Assembly (NCBI RefSeq): GCF_001983175.1 | Contig: NZ_MNPW01000009.1 | Location: 186,001-250,000, forward strand | From: Pseudomonas cedrina subsp. cedrina | GTDB taxonomy: Bacteria > Pseudomonadota > Gammaproteobacteria > Pseudomonadales > Pseudomonadaceae | DNA: 64,000 nt | Direction: 5' to 3' | Part shown: in pieces, positions 34,887 through 43,324 of the stretch | How positions within the stretch are numbered: position 1 is the stretch's first letter | How the letters are laid out: each line of letters begins with the position of its first letter | Translations under genes and position numbers: made by a program | Notes under the pieces: generated by a model | Told to the model about the DNA's origin: nothing | The model's database searches: none | The model's input: the letters and a program-made list of their open reading frames with translations, nothing else

Positions 34887-35258
34887 TCAGACCGCGGCGA
34901 ACCGCTGGTCCAGGTAATCAATGATCACCTTGGAGTCATACATCCAGGTCGTCTGGCCATTTTCTTCGATGCGCAGGCACGGCACCTTGATCTTGCCGCC
35001 TTGCTCCAACAGGGTCTGGCGGTCCTGTGGGTTGTTCTTTGCGTCTTTCAACGCCACTGGCACATTCAGGCGGTGCAGGGTACGGCGGGTCTTCACACAG
35101 AACGGGCAGGCGTGGAACTGGTAGAGGGTCAATTCCTTGGCCGCTGCGTTCACCTGCGCCTGCTGTTCGGCGCTGCGTTGTTTTTTGCGTGGGCGGGTAA
35201 GGTAGTCGCCCGCGATGATGAGTTGGCCGAGGCCCACTCGAAGTGCTTTGACGAACAT
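34887..35258 (-). CDS. Glutaredoxin/GST-N-like thioredoxin-fold protein with CPFC motif
   Basis: A 123-residue protein. An N-terminal segment with a Lys/Arg-rich stretch (TRPRKKQRSAEQQAQVNAAAKELTLY) precedes a single thioredoxin-fold domain, with the active-site pair in CPFCVKTRRTL, the cis-Pro loop KVPCLRIEENGQ and the helix YDSKVIIDYLDQRF. It probably reduces disulfides or glutathionylated proteins; the N-terminal hydrophobic patch LRVGLGQLIIAG may associate with membrane. The folE terminator lies just upstream. Confidence 0.85.
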   Translation of the reverse strand: MFVKALRVGLGQLIIAGDYLTRPRKKQRSAEQQAQVNAAAKELTLYQFHACPFCVKTRRTLHRLNVPVALKDAKNNPQDRQTLLEQGGKIKVPCLRIEENGQTTWMYDSKVIIDYLDQRFAAV

Positions 35259-35317
35259 GGCTGAAACCTCTTGCCCATGACAGAAGGGGCCGCAGCTTAC
35301 CTGATTTTTGCCGGGCG

Positions 35318-35342
35318 AAAAAAAACCGGCGATGAACGCCGG
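35318..35342 (-). terminator. Rho-independent terminator of folE
   Basis: On the minus strand CCGGCG, TTCAT loop, CGCCGG and eight T follow the folE stop by about 20 bases. It is strong and unidirectional. Confidence 0.92.
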
Positions 35343-35360
35343 TTCTTCCTACGCAGCCCG

Positions 35361-35906
35361 TTACTTGATCAGGCTGAGAAACTCGCTTCGGGTAGCCGCG
35401 TTTTCGCGGAACTCACCGAGCATTACCGACGTGATCATCGACGAATTCTGCTTCTCGACCCCGCGCATCATCATGCACATATGCTTGGCCTCGATCACCA
35501 CGGCCACGCCCAGCGCACCGGTCACCTGCAGCACCGCATCGGCGATCTGGCGGCTGAGGTTTTCCTGGATCTGCAGGCGGCGCGCATACATGTCGACGAT
35601 CCGCGCGACCTTCGACAGGCCCAGCACTTTGCCGCTCGGGATATACGCCACGTGGGCCTTGCCGATAAACGGCAGCAAGTGGTGTTCGCACAACGAGTAC
35701 AACTCGATGTCCTTGACCAGAACCATTTCGCTGTTGTCAGAACTGAACAAGGCACCGTTGGTGACTTCTTCCAGTGTCTGCGCATAGCCACGGCAGAGGT
35801 ACTGCATTGCCTTGGCGGCACGTTTTGGCGTGTCGAGCAGGCCCTCGCGGGAAACGTCCTCGCCGAGCTGGCCGAGGATCGCGGTGTAGTTTTGTTCCAA
35901 TGTCAC
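35361..35906 (-). CDS. folE: GTP cyclohydrolase I
   Basis: A 181-residue type-I enzyme. The zinc and catalytic motifs SLCEHHLLPF and KVLGLSKVARIVDMYARRLQIQE are intact, and HMCMMMRGV holds the second zinc Cys. It makes 7,8-dihydroneopterin triphosphate from GTP, the first step to folate. The start is GTG with GGAAA upstream. It ends at a strong terminator, so it is a single-gene unit. Pseudomonads often carry two type-I copies, hence the copy number cannot be judged here. Confidence 0.95.
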   Translation of the reverse strand: MTLEQNYTAILGQLGEDVSREGLLDTPKRAAKAMQYLCRGYAQTLEEVTNGALFSSDNSEMVLVKDIELYSLCEHHLLPFIGKAHVAYIPSGKVLGLSKVARIVDMYARRLQIQENLSRQIADAVLQVTGALGVAVVIEAKHMCMMMRGVEKQNSSMITSVMLGEFRENAATRSEFLSLIK

Positions 35907-36090
35907 AGGGCTGTTTCCGTATGGATTTCAGAACGGTACGGTGTATGCCTGTACCAATGTGAAGCGCAGTTTTCAGCGGGTGTAGCGCATCGCGTGCTGA
36001 TTAATGGCGCACATAGTAGCTTAGGTGCGCCGACAGTTGTATTCCTTGGCGATCCCGATGCTAGAGTCAGCCCTCGTTGAGGAGGACCCG

Positions 36091-36822
36091 ATGACACCCT
36101 TGGAACGAAGCATTTCTGAGCGCGCCGTACTTTTTGCCAAAGCAAATCGGACACGAATAGCTCGGGAGTTGGCCTGCCTGAGTCGATATCCGGGTGAAGA
36201 GTATCCAGTTTCAGTCTTTATGGCCGGCTCCCCTGGCGCAGGCAAGACAGAAGTTTCGAAGTCTTTTATCCGTTTGATGGAGGCCCACGGATCGACTGCT
36301 CTTCGTATCGATCCTGACGATTTCAGAGAATATTTTCCTGAGTACACGGGTGGGAACTCAAGTCTTTTCCAGCGTGGTGTAACAGCCATCGTGGAACGGA
36401 CCGTCGACCTTGTTTATCAACAGTGCCAGTCGTTTCTTTTGGATGGAACACTTGCGAATCTTGATGTCGCCCGAGAAAATGTTCAGCGTGCTCTGGATAA
36501 GAAAAACCGATCGGTTCAAGTGATCTATGTTTATCAGAAACCGACGTTAGCCTGGGAGTTTGTGTTGGCACGTGAAGCCATCGAAGGAAGGAACATTCCC
36601 TGCAATGAGTTTGTTCGTCAGTTCTACGCATCAAAGGCGACGGTTTGTCAGTTAAACCGCGAGTTTCAGGATCGCCTTCAGGTCGACGTACTCATCAAGG
36701 ACACGGACGGTGGTGATGCAGAGGTCGGTATCGACCTTTCGGCTGAGGACGTTGACGAGTTGGTCAGCCAGCCCTACTATCCAGATCAACTTGAGCAAAT
36801 TTTGACCGGAGCAGCCTTATGA
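36091..36822 (+). CDS. Zeta-toxin family kinase
   Basis: A 243-residue P-loop protein: Walker A GSPGAGKT at residues 46-53, then RIDPDDFREYFPEY, which corresponds to the zeta-toxin Asp/Arg segment that binds UDP-GlcNAc. Zeta toxins phosphorylate UDP-N-acetylglucosamine and stop cell-wall synthesis, or may act on other nucleotides. ATG 36091 is chosen because GAGGAGGAC is just upstream; an earlier ATG has none. The gene and the next are visibly richer in A and T and in rare codons than their neighbours, which suggests transfer. A 62-residue gene overlaps its stop codon. Confidence 0.85.
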   Translation: MTPLERSISERAVLFAKANRTRIARELACLSRYPGEEYPVSVFMAGSPGAGKTEVSKSFIRLMEAHGSTALRIDPDDFREYFPEYTGGNSSLFQRGVTAIVERTVDLVYQQCQSFLLDGTLANLDVARENVQRALDKKNRSVQVIYVYQKPTLAWEFVLAREAIEGRNIPCNEFVRQFYASKATVCQLNREFQDRLQVDVLIKDTDGGDAEVGIDLSAEDVDELVSQPYYPDQLEQILTGAAL

Positions 36823-37007
36823 AAGGCGGAATCACGGAATCGGTAGAAAAATATCAATCAACGACCATGTCGGACTTTTTCCGCAACTGTTCGGTAGAAG
36901 AAAGGCGGGCGGTGTATCGAAGCGCAGCCAATACTGCGATAACGATGCAAAAAGCTGTGATTTCTTTGGCCAAAGAAAAGAAGTCTCAAGAGTTTAATGG
37001 CAACTAG
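36819..37007 (+). CDS. Small protein coupled to the zeta toxin, possible antitoxin
   Basis: A 62-residue mostly helical protein, MKGGITESVEKYQSTTMSDF at the start and Lys-rich near the end (AKEKKSQEF). The ATG overlaps the toxin stop (ATGA), so translation is coupled. It does not look like epsilon antitoxin, which is longer and normally lies upstream of zeta. It could be an antitoxin of another kind or an accessory factor; nothing in the sequence decides. Confidence 0.65.
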   Translation: MKGGITESVEKYQSTTMSDFFRNCSVEERRAVYRSAANTAITMQKAVISLAKEKKSQEFNGN

Positions 37008-37027
37008 GCATCTGGCCCATTAAGCCA

Positions 37028-37054
37028 AAGCCCAGCCTGAGTGCTGGGCTTTTT
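37028..37054 (+). terminator. Rho-independent terminator after the zeta pair
   Basis: AAGCCCAGC, loop CTGAGT, GCTGGGCTT and a T run lie 20 bases after the small gene. It also separates the pair from the convergent Smr gene, whose last codon is at 37060. Confidence 0.9.
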
Positions 37055-37059
37055 CACGC

Positions 37060-37617
37060 CTACTCGTCGCGCCCTTCCATCATCGTGCGCTTGAGCATCA
37101 CGTACACTGCGCCCGCGCCGCCGTGGCGGGCCTGGCAAGAGGTAAAGCCGAGCACCTGGGCGTGCTGGCGTAGCCAGGTGTTGACGTGGCTCTTGATCAT
37201 GGGCCGCTTGCCGTCCAGCCGCACGGCCTTGCCGTGGGTGACGCGCACGCAGCGAATCTCGAACTTGGTCGCTTCGGCAAGGAAGGCCCACAGGGTTTCC
37301 CGGGCTTTCTCCACGTTCATGCCGTGCAAATCAAGGCTGCCTTCGAACGGGATCTGGCCGGCCTTGAGCTTGCGCATCTGGCTTTCCTGCACGCCATCGC
37401 GGGCCCACATCAGCTCGTCTTCGGGGCCGACGTCGATCACGAATTGGTCCGACAGGCCGTCCACGGTGGTGGCGTCGGTGCGCACGGTCGCGGCCTGGCG
37501 CAGCTTGGCGATCTGCGCCCGGTCGGCCTTGGGCTTGCCGGTGTCGGCGCGGTCGTGCTTGATCGGCTTGACGCCGCGCAGCTCGTTCTTGAACAGGGAA
37601 AAATCGTCGTCTTGCAT
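37060..37617 (-). CDS. Smr/MutS2-domain protein, SmrA-like
   Basis: A 185-residue protein with an N-terminal charged region and a C-terminal Smr domain: SLDLHGMNVEKARETLWAFL holds the LDLHG motif and HGGAGAVYVMLKR the GxGA-like motif. Stand-alone Smr proteins (YdaL/SmrA) are nucleases with nicking or RNA-cleaving activity. The gene is in Pseudomonas core surroundings near prmB and aroC. No partner gene is evident. Confidence 0.88.
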   Translation of the reverse strand: MQDDDFSLFKNELRGVKPIKHDRADTGKPKADRAQIAKLRQAATVRTDATTVDGLSDQFVIDVGPEDELMWARDGVQESQMRKLKAGQIPFEGSLDLHGMNVEKARETLWAFLAEATKFEIRCVRVTHGKAVRLDGKRPMIKSHVNTWLRQHAQVLGFTSCQARHGGAGAVYVMLKRTMMEGRDE

Positions 37618-37692
37618 GATGGCCTCCGCGAAGGGCGGGCAGTTTACCTAAAACGCGGCGGCCAGGGCGCAGGAAACGCTATCCAAGCGCCA

Positions 37693-38013
37693 TCAGTCGT
37701 GCTTTTTCATCAGGTGCGAAGCGATGTTGAGCGACAATGGCTGGCGCATTTTCCGACGGCTGCGCCGCCATAACCACACGCCCAGCCACAGCACCAGCAG
37801 GCCAATCGCCAACAGAATCGCCGAGCCGCCAGGGCTGGCATTCAGCTCGCCAAGGGCCGGAGAGTGACCAAACAGGCCGGCGCCACCAGCGCCGGCCAGC
37901 AGCAGACCTACAATCGCCAGCAGCGCGGCAATGCCGGCCACCAGGCGCAGACGCCAGTTGCTCGGGCCCTTGGGGCGCAAGCGACGAGCATCAAAACCAT
38001 CGGATATCTTCAT
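37693..38013 (-). CDS. Two-helix membrane protein, unknown function
   Basis: A 106-residue protein. Basic N-terminus (RRLRPKGPSNWRLR), helix 1 (LVAGIAALLAIVGLLLAGAGGAG), a short Gly/Ser-rich external loop, helix 2 (GGSAILLAIGLLVLWLGVWLW) and a basic tail. By the positive-inside rule both ends are cytoplasmic. AAAGG lies before the ATG. I do not recognise a family. Confidence 0.7.
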   Translation of the reverse strand: MKISDGFDARRLRPKGPSNWRLRLVAGIAALLAIVGLLLAGAGGAGLFGHSPALGELNASPGGSAILLAIGLLVLWLGVWLWRRSRRKMRQPLSLNIASHLMKKHD

Positions 38014-38159
38014 TCCGACCTTTCCTCCAGGGTATCGGCCCTTCGACCGGACAATACACAGGTTGTTCCGGGACGAGGGGTAAATGCGCCAAATGAAAGG
38101 GTCTTGCCCATGAGCGAGGCAATAAACATTGCCGCGTCGCTCATCGGCGCTCGTTTGGA

Positions 38160-38750
38160 TCAGATCAGGTCTTTAGTCAGCGCAAGGGTGGCGAAATTGT
38201 CGGCCATGATCGCCATTTCGGTCTGCTGCACATGCTCGGCGCTGAGGATGCCGCCTTTGTAAGGCAGGTCACGGGTGGCGCAGGCATCTTCGACCAGGGT
38301 GCAGCGAAAGCCCAGGTTCTTGGCGGCGCGCACGGTGGTGCTGACGCTGGAGTGGCTCATGAAACCGCAGACGATCAGGTCCAGGGAACCAAGATCCTGC
38401 AGATGCTTTTCCAGGCCGGTGCCGTGGAACGCGCTGGGCAACAGTTTGCCGATGATGGTTTCGTCACCTTCAGGCTCAAGGCCCGGGATGAATTCGCCGC
38501 GCTCGCCCTGGGGGTCAAACAGGCCGCCCACGGTGCCCAGATGGCGCACGTGCACGATCGGGCGCCCGGCGTTGCGCGCCGAAGACACGAGCTGCTTGAT
38601 GTTGCTGACCGCCGCGTCCATGCCGGACAGGGCGAGCGGGCCGCTGAGGTATTCCTTCTGCGCGTCGATGATCACGAGGGTCGCATGGCTGAGGTTCGCT
38701 GCTGCGTAACCACGACCGCTGAGTTGAAACATCGTCTTTGGAACGGACAT
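38160..38750 (-). CDS. Isochorismatase-like hydrolase with Ser in place of catalytic Cys
   Basis: A 196-residue isochorismatase-fold protein. The Asp of the triad is in VIIDAQ (Asp29) and a Lys follows in IIGKLLPSAF. In the third motif, CGFMSHSSVSTTVRAA, the position normally held by the nucleophilic Cys of cysteine hydrolases is Ser135. Siderophore and phenazine isochorismatases also lack this Cys, so catalysis could be different rather than lost. ATG 38750 (MSVPKTMF) is chosen by fold; upstream sequence is not like the family. Substrate is unknown. Confidence 0.82.
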   Translation of the reverse strand: MSVPKTMFQLSGRGYAAANLSHATLVIIDAQKEYLSGPLALSGMDAAVSNIKQLVSSARNAGRPIVHVRHLGTVGGLFDPQGERGEFIPGLEPEGDETIIGKLLPSAFHGTGLEKHLQDLGSLDLIVCGFMSHSSVSTTVRAAKNLGFRCTLVEDACATRDLPYKGGILSAEHVQQTEMAIMADNFATLALTKDLI

Positions 38751-38989
38751 TCTGGGGCTCCTGTGAGGGGGGCTTTTGCGCCATTGTCCACTGGCTGAGC
38801 GGTTCTGTGAATCGCTACCATCGTAAGGTACGCCGTTGCTGGCGTGCAGCCATGTCAAGAGGCTGGCCTGTTTAACACAATGAGGCTAATTCAGATGAAA
38901 TCCGACGGGTGGCAGAGGCTTTTTCGTACATCGTCGGTACAGGTGAAGGCTGATAGAATCGCCAGTCGTTTTTTCCAGGAGCTTACCCC

Positions 38990-39898
38990 GTGACCACTTC
39001 CCGCCTGCGCACCTTGCGCGATCATATCCGTTGGGCTGTCAGCCGTTTCCATGGGGAAGACCTGTTTTTTGGCCATGGCACCGACAACGCCTGGGACGAC
39101 GCCCGGCAACTGGTGCTCGGCGCCTTGCACTTGCCTTGGGAAATCGCCGACAGCTACCTCGACTGCAACCTGGAAGAAGAGGAAGTTGCCCACCTGCAAC
39201 GGTTGCTGCATCGCCGCATCCACGAACGCGTGCCGACGCCTTATTTGATTGGTGAAGCCTGGTTTTGCGGCTTGTCGTTTATCGTCGATGAGCGCGTGCT
39301 GATCCCGCGTTCGCCGATCGGCGAGCTGATCGAAAACCGCTTCGCACCCTGGCTGGCCCAGCCGCCGGCACGCATCCTCGACCTGTGCACCGGCTCCGGC
39401 TGCATTGGCATCGCGTGTGCCTACGAGTTCCAGGACGCCGAAGTGGTGCTGGGTGACTTGTCCTTCGAAGCCCTGGAAGTGGCCAACCAGAACATCGAAC
39501 GCCACGGCGTCGACCAGCGCGTCTACACCGTGCAGGGCGACGGCTTCGACGGCCTGCCGGGCCAGCGCTTTGACCTGATCGTGTCCAACCCGCCGTATGT
39601 GGATGCCGAAGACTTCGCCGATATGCCCGACGAATACCAGCACGAGCCGGAGCTGGGCCTGGCCTGCGGCGACGATGGCTTGAACCTGGTGCGGCGCATG
39701 CTGGCCGAGGCGGCGGACCATCTGACCGAGAAGGGCTTGCTGATCGTTGAAGTGGGCAACAGCCAGGTGCACGTCGAGGCGCTGTACCCGGAAGTCGACT
39801 TCGCCTGGCTGGAGTTCCAGCGTGGCGGGCACGGGGTGTTCATGCTGACGGCGGAGCAATGCCGCCAGCATCAGGCGGTGTTTGCCGCCAGGGTCTGA
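38990..39898 (+). CDS. prmB: Ribosomal protein L3 N5-glutamine methyltransferase
   Basis: A 302-residue SAM-dependent methyltransferase of the HemK/PrmC fold. A helical N-domain binds substrate; DLCTGSGCIGIACAYEF is the SAM loop and SNPPYVDAEDF the NPPY motif that positions the glutamine amide. PrmB methylates a Gln of ribosomal protein L3. The start is GTG with CAGGAG upstream. prmB near aroC is usual in Pseudomonas. Confidence 0.95.
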   Translation: MTTSRLRTLRDHIRWAVSRFHGEDLFFGHGTDNAWDDARQLVLGALHLPWEIADSYLDCNLEEEEVAHLQRLLHRRIHERVPTPYLIGEAWFCGLSFIVDERVLIPRSPIGELIENRFAPWLAQPPARILDLCTGSGCIGIACAYEFQDAEVVLGDLSFEALEVANQNIERHGVDQRVYTVQGDGFDGLPGQRFDLIVSNPPYVDAEDFADMPDEYQHEPELGLACGDDGLNLVRRMLAEAADHLTEKGLLIVEVGNSQVHVEALYPEVDFAWLEFQRGGHGVFMLTAEQCRQHQAVFAARV

Positions 39899-39917
39899 CG
39901 GCAGGAGCGCGGTCAGT

Positions 39918-40189
39918 TTGGGAGCTGGCTTGCGATAGCCATAGATATCAAAACAATTTCAACGGCTGACAAATCTCTCTGTGGCGAGCGGGCTTGCCCC
40001 GCGTTGGGCTGCGCAGCAGACCCAGTCAGCAGAATGCGGTGTATCAGACAATCCGCAGAGCCTGATTTTAGGGCTGCTTCGCAGCCCAACGCGGGGCAAG
40101 CCCGCTCGCCACAGGGGAAACCGCCAACCTGTGCAAGCTGACCCACCGTCATCGCAGCGATGCGGCGACCCGACAAGCCAGCTCCCACA
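39918..40189. repeat. REPIN with a decayed MITE-like element
   Basis: Outer arms GGGAGCTGGCTTGCGAT and AGCCAGCTCCCACA are present. Inside, from 39940, CATAGATATCAAAACA is a mutated terminal repeat, followed by the GGCTGACAAATC tail and long arms GGCGAGCGGGCTTGCCCCGC and its complement. The right end and target duplication cannot be recognised. The region between prmB and the next gene has nothing else. Confidence 0.7.
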
Positions 40190-40210
40190 GGTTGATCGCA
40201 TTTCAACCGG

Positions 40211-41017
40211 CTACCGGTGCGTGGCAATCCAGATCAACAACCCCGCCTGAAACACCGTGAACGCCACCAAACAGGTGATGGTAAAGCGCAACCCGCTGTC
40301 TTCACGCTTGAACTTGGTGACCTTTTCCTCTTCCTTGCGCAGCTTCACTTCCTGCTCCGCCAGGTTCTGCTCGGCTTGCTGCAGCATCTGCGCAGCCTCC
40401 AGAATCTCCACGAACTGCACCTTCTCGGTGTTCCAGCTCTCCAGCACATCGCCGACCTTGCCCGGCTGCACGTTACCCTTCAGATGCTGGACATCGGCGT
40501 AGGCCACATCAAAACCGTGGATGCGCAGGAAATGATCGCGGCGCAGGCGCGTGGATTCGTTCAGCGCGTCCTTGTTGGACAGGTCCACGCCGTCGACGCG
40601 GTAGTGCGACCATTTTTTCTTCGCCCAGGCCGCCGCTTGGGCCACCAGGAAGCGGCCGATCCCACGGTTGACCGGTTCGATTTCCAGGCTGTTGCCCGGG
40701 CCGAAGTGCACGCGATGCTTGTCGTGGTCAACCCAGATATCCAGGTGATTCTGCTCACGGCGCACGCGCTGCCCCGGTAACTGAATGACCATGCGCAGCA
40801 GGCTATGGTGTTTGTCATGGCGCTCGGCATAGCCGAACTGCACGAACCGCAACGGCCGCACCCCCGTGGCGCGGTCAATGGCCAGGGGCGCCAGGCGCAG
40901 CATCTTGAAATGCTCGGCCTGAACATCCGCCCACGGCAGGGCCGCCGCGTCGACGGCCTCGGTTTTTTCAGCCGGGGTTTCGGCGGTAGATTCCGGTGTT
41001 GCTTCAGTGGTTGTCAT
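40211..41017 (-). CDS. Tail-anchored coiled-coil protein, unknown function
   Basis: A 268-residue protein. An acidic, Thr/Glu-rich N-terminus (about 25 residues) precedes a globular middle with RRDHFLRIHGFDVAYADVQ. Then comes a heptad-rich coiled coil (ILEAAQMLQQAEQNLAEQEVKLRKEEEKVTKFKRE) and a single C-terminal helix (FTITCLVAFTVFQAGLLIWIA). It is probably anchored in the inner membrane by its tail, with the bulk in the cytoplasm. I do not recognise the family and the neighbours say little. Confidence 0.75.
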   Translation of the reverse strand: MTTTEATPESTAETPAEKTEAVDAAALPWADVQAEHFKMLRLAPLAIDRATGVRPLRFVQFGYAERHDKHHSLLRMVIQLPGQRVRREQNHLDIWVDHDKHRVHFGPGNSLEIEPVNRGIGRFLVAQAAAWAKKKWSHYRVDGVDLSNKDALNESTRLRRDHFLRIHGFDVAYADVQHLKGNVQPGKVGDVLESWNTEKVQFVEILEAAQMLQQAEQNLAEQEVKLRKEEEKVTKFKREDSGLRFTITCLVAFTVFQAGLLIWIATHR

Positions 41018-41116
41018 GCGGCGCGATCCTGTCCAAACCCAGCAAGCCGACAGTCTTTTTGCTGTCGACCTTGGGCTTATCGGCCGTTTTCCCCAGGACT
41101 GGAGGCCAATTGCCGC

Positions 41117-42079
41117 TTAGCGAGGTTGCAGGCCGTCGATAAAGCGCACCAGGCGGCTGCCCAGCTCGGCGGCGAGGGGCAGTTGCGGGTCGTTGTAGGA
41201 GGCCAGTTGCTGTTTTACATCGTTGGGCACGATGCGCATCACGTGGTTCATGCCTTCGATCACCGCCAACTGTGCGTCGGGCTTGGCCTTTTTCAGTTGC
41301 TGGGCGTCGCCCACGCCGACCTGGATATCGTGGGTGCCCTGGATGATCAGCGCCGGCATGCGCAGCTTGGCGAAGGCGGCCGACGGGTCGGCACGGAACA
41401 GGCTGATCAGGTACGGCTGCACGCTGGGCCGGAAAATGCCTTCCAGCGGGCCAGGCACATCCGCATCCACTTGGCCTGCCTTGAGGTGATCGAGGATTTG
41501 ATTGCTGCGCAGCAGCAGGGCGGGGGGCAAGTGATCGGCCAACTGTTGACGAATGACCTGGTCGACCGGGCGCGCGCTGCCGGACAGCGAAATCACGCCC
41601 GCCGGGTCCAGTTGCGGCGCGGCGAGCGCCGCCACCAGCGCACCTTCGCTGTGGCCGAGGACGATCAAGGGGCCCATGCGTTTGTCGGCCTTGAGCAGTT
41701 TGCCCCAGGCTACGGCGTCCGCGACATAGGCGTCCAGGGTCAGGTTGCGCTCGTCAGGCGTGGCGGCCAGGCTGGCAGCCACGCCACGCTTGTCGTAGCG
41801 CACGCTGGCGATGTTATGCCGGGCCAGCACCCAGGCCAGGCGCTTGAGGCTGTCGTTGCGCGCGCCGTCGGCACTGTTGCCGTTACGGTCGGTGGGTCCG
41901 GAGCCGGCGATGATCAGCACTACCGGCACGGGTTTGTCCGACTGCGGCAACAGCAGCGAACCAAACAGCTCGCCGCTGCCGGTTTCCAGGCTGATGGGGC
42001 GTTGCAGTACGACAGGGGAGGCGGCCTGGGCCACGGCGGCAAACAGGGTGAGGGTAAATAGCAGAACTCGCAGCATCAT
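41117..42079 (-). CDS. Exported alpha/beta hydrolase
   Basis: A 320-residue protein with a signal peptide (MMLRVLLFTLTLFAAVAQAA). The triad is visible: the oxyanion segment IIAGSGPTDRNGN, nucleophile Ser in LGHSEGALVA, Asp in QGTHDIQVG and His in EGMNHVMR. It is most like serine aminopeptidase/lysophospholipase-type hydrolases of unknown substrate and should act in the periplasm. It is divergent from aroC. Confidence 0.87.
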   Translation of the reverse strand: MMLRVLLFTLTLFAAVAQAASPVVLQRPISLETGSGELFGSLLLPQSDKPVPVVLIIAGSGPTDRNGNSADGARNDSLKRLAWVLARHNIASVRYDKRGVAASLAATPDERNLTLDAYVADAVAWGKLLKADKRMGPLIVLGHSEGALVAALAAPQLDPAGVISLSGSARPVDQVIRQQLADHLPPALLLRSNQILDHLKAGQVDADVPGPLEGIFRPSVQPYLISLFRADPSAAFAKLRMPALIIQGTHDIQVGVGDAQQLKKAKPDAQLAVIEGMNHVMRIVPNDVKQQLASYNDPQLPLAAELGSRLVRFIDGLQPR

Positions 42080-42222
42080 CGCGCCATCATTGGAGAGGTG
42101 CCGGTTGGACCAGGGTCTACCGGTAAGGTTTCGAGGATGAACTAGTCGGTTGGCCTGCGTATACTGGCGGCCTTAAGTTATTACAGTTGACTTGATTCAA
42201 CTGATTTCACGGAGCGCCCTGC

Positions 42223-43314
42223 ATGTCCGGCAATACCTTCGGCAAGCTGTTCACTGTCACCACCGCGGGCGAAAGCCATGGCCCGGCGTTGGTCGCCATT
42301 GTCGACGGCTGCCCGCCAGGCCTGGAGCTGTCTCTGGAAGACCTGCAGCGTGACCTCGACCGCCGCAAGCCTGGCACCAGCCGCCACACCACCCAGCGCC
42401 AGGAGCCCGACGAAGTCGAGATCCTCTCCGGCGTGTTCGAAGGCCGCACCACCGGTTGCGCCATTGGCCTGCTGATCCGCAACACCGACCAGAAGTCCAA
42501 GGACTACTCGGCCATCAAGGACCTGTTCCGCCCGGCCCACGCCGACTACACCTACCACCACAAATACGGCGAACGCGACTACCGCGGCGGCGGCCGCAGC
42601 TCGGCCCGCGAAACCGCCATGCGCGTGGCCGCCGGTGCCATCGCCAAGAAATACCTGGCCACCCAGGGCATCGTTGTTCGCGGCTACATGAGCCAACTGG
42701 GCCCGATTGAAATCCCGTTCAAGACCTGGGACAGCGTGGACGACAACGCTTTCTTCAGCCCCGACCCGGACAAGGTGCCGGAGCTGGAAGCCTACATGGA
42801 CCAGTTGCGCCGCGATCAGGATTCCGTGGGTGCTCGGATCACCGTGGTTGCCGAAGGCGTCAAGCCCGGCCTGGGCGAGCCGATCTTCGACCGCCTCGAC
42901 GCTGAGCTGGCCCACGCGCTGATGAGCATCAACGCCGTGAAAGGCGTGGAAATCGGCGCCGGCTTTGCCTGCGTGGCGCAACGTGGCACCGAGCATCGCG
43001 ACGAGCTGACCCCCGAAGGTTTCCTCAGCAACAACGCCGGCGGCATCCTCGGCGGTATTTCCTCCGGCCAGCCGATCGTGGCACACCTGGCGCTCAAGGC
43101 GACGTCGAGCATCACCACGCCGGGCCGTTCGATCGACGTGCACGGCAACCCGGTGGACGTGATCACCAAGGGTCGCCACGATCCGTGTGTCGGCATCCGT
43201 GCCACGCCGATTGCCGAGGCGATGATGGCCATCGTGCTGATGGACCATCTGCTGCGCCATCGCGGGCAGAACGCCGACGTACGCGTGAGTACGCCGGTGC
43301 TGGGCCAGCTGTGA
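42223..43314 (+). CDS. aroC: Chorismate synthase
   Basis: A 363-residue flavoenzyme starting MSGNTFGKLFTVTTAGESHGP. The signatures GESHGPALVAIVDG, GRSSARETAMRVAAGAIA and RHDPCVGIRATPIAEAM are complete. It makes chorismate from EPSP with reduced FMN, feeding aromatic amino acids, folate and siderophores. Two downstream genes follow at 10 bases and with an ATGA overlap, so it heads a likely operon. A TTGACT lies in the upstream region at about 42187. Confidence 0.98.
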   Translation: MSGNTFGKLFTVTTAGESHGPALVAIVDGCPPGLELSLEDLQRDLDRRKPGTSRHTTQRQEPDEVEILSGVFEGRTTGCAIGLLIRNTDQKSKDYSAIKDLFRPAHADYTYHHKYGERDYRGGGRSSARETAMRVAAGAIAKKYLATQGIVVRGYMSQLGPIEIPFKTWDSVDDNAFFSPDPDKVPELEAYMDQLRRDQDSVGARITVVAEGVKPGLGEPIFDRLDAELAHALMSINAVKGVEIGAGFACVAQRGTEHRDELTPEGFLSNNAGGILGGISSGQPIVAHLALKATSSITTPGRSIDVHGNPVDVITKGRHDPCVGIRATPIAEAMMAIVLMDHLLRHRGQNADVRVSTPVLGQL

Positions 43315-43324
43315 CGGCCTGACG

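Noticed and set aside
36819..37007. Naming the small gene epsilon antitoxin
   Set aside because: Length, position after the toxin and sequence do not match epsilon.
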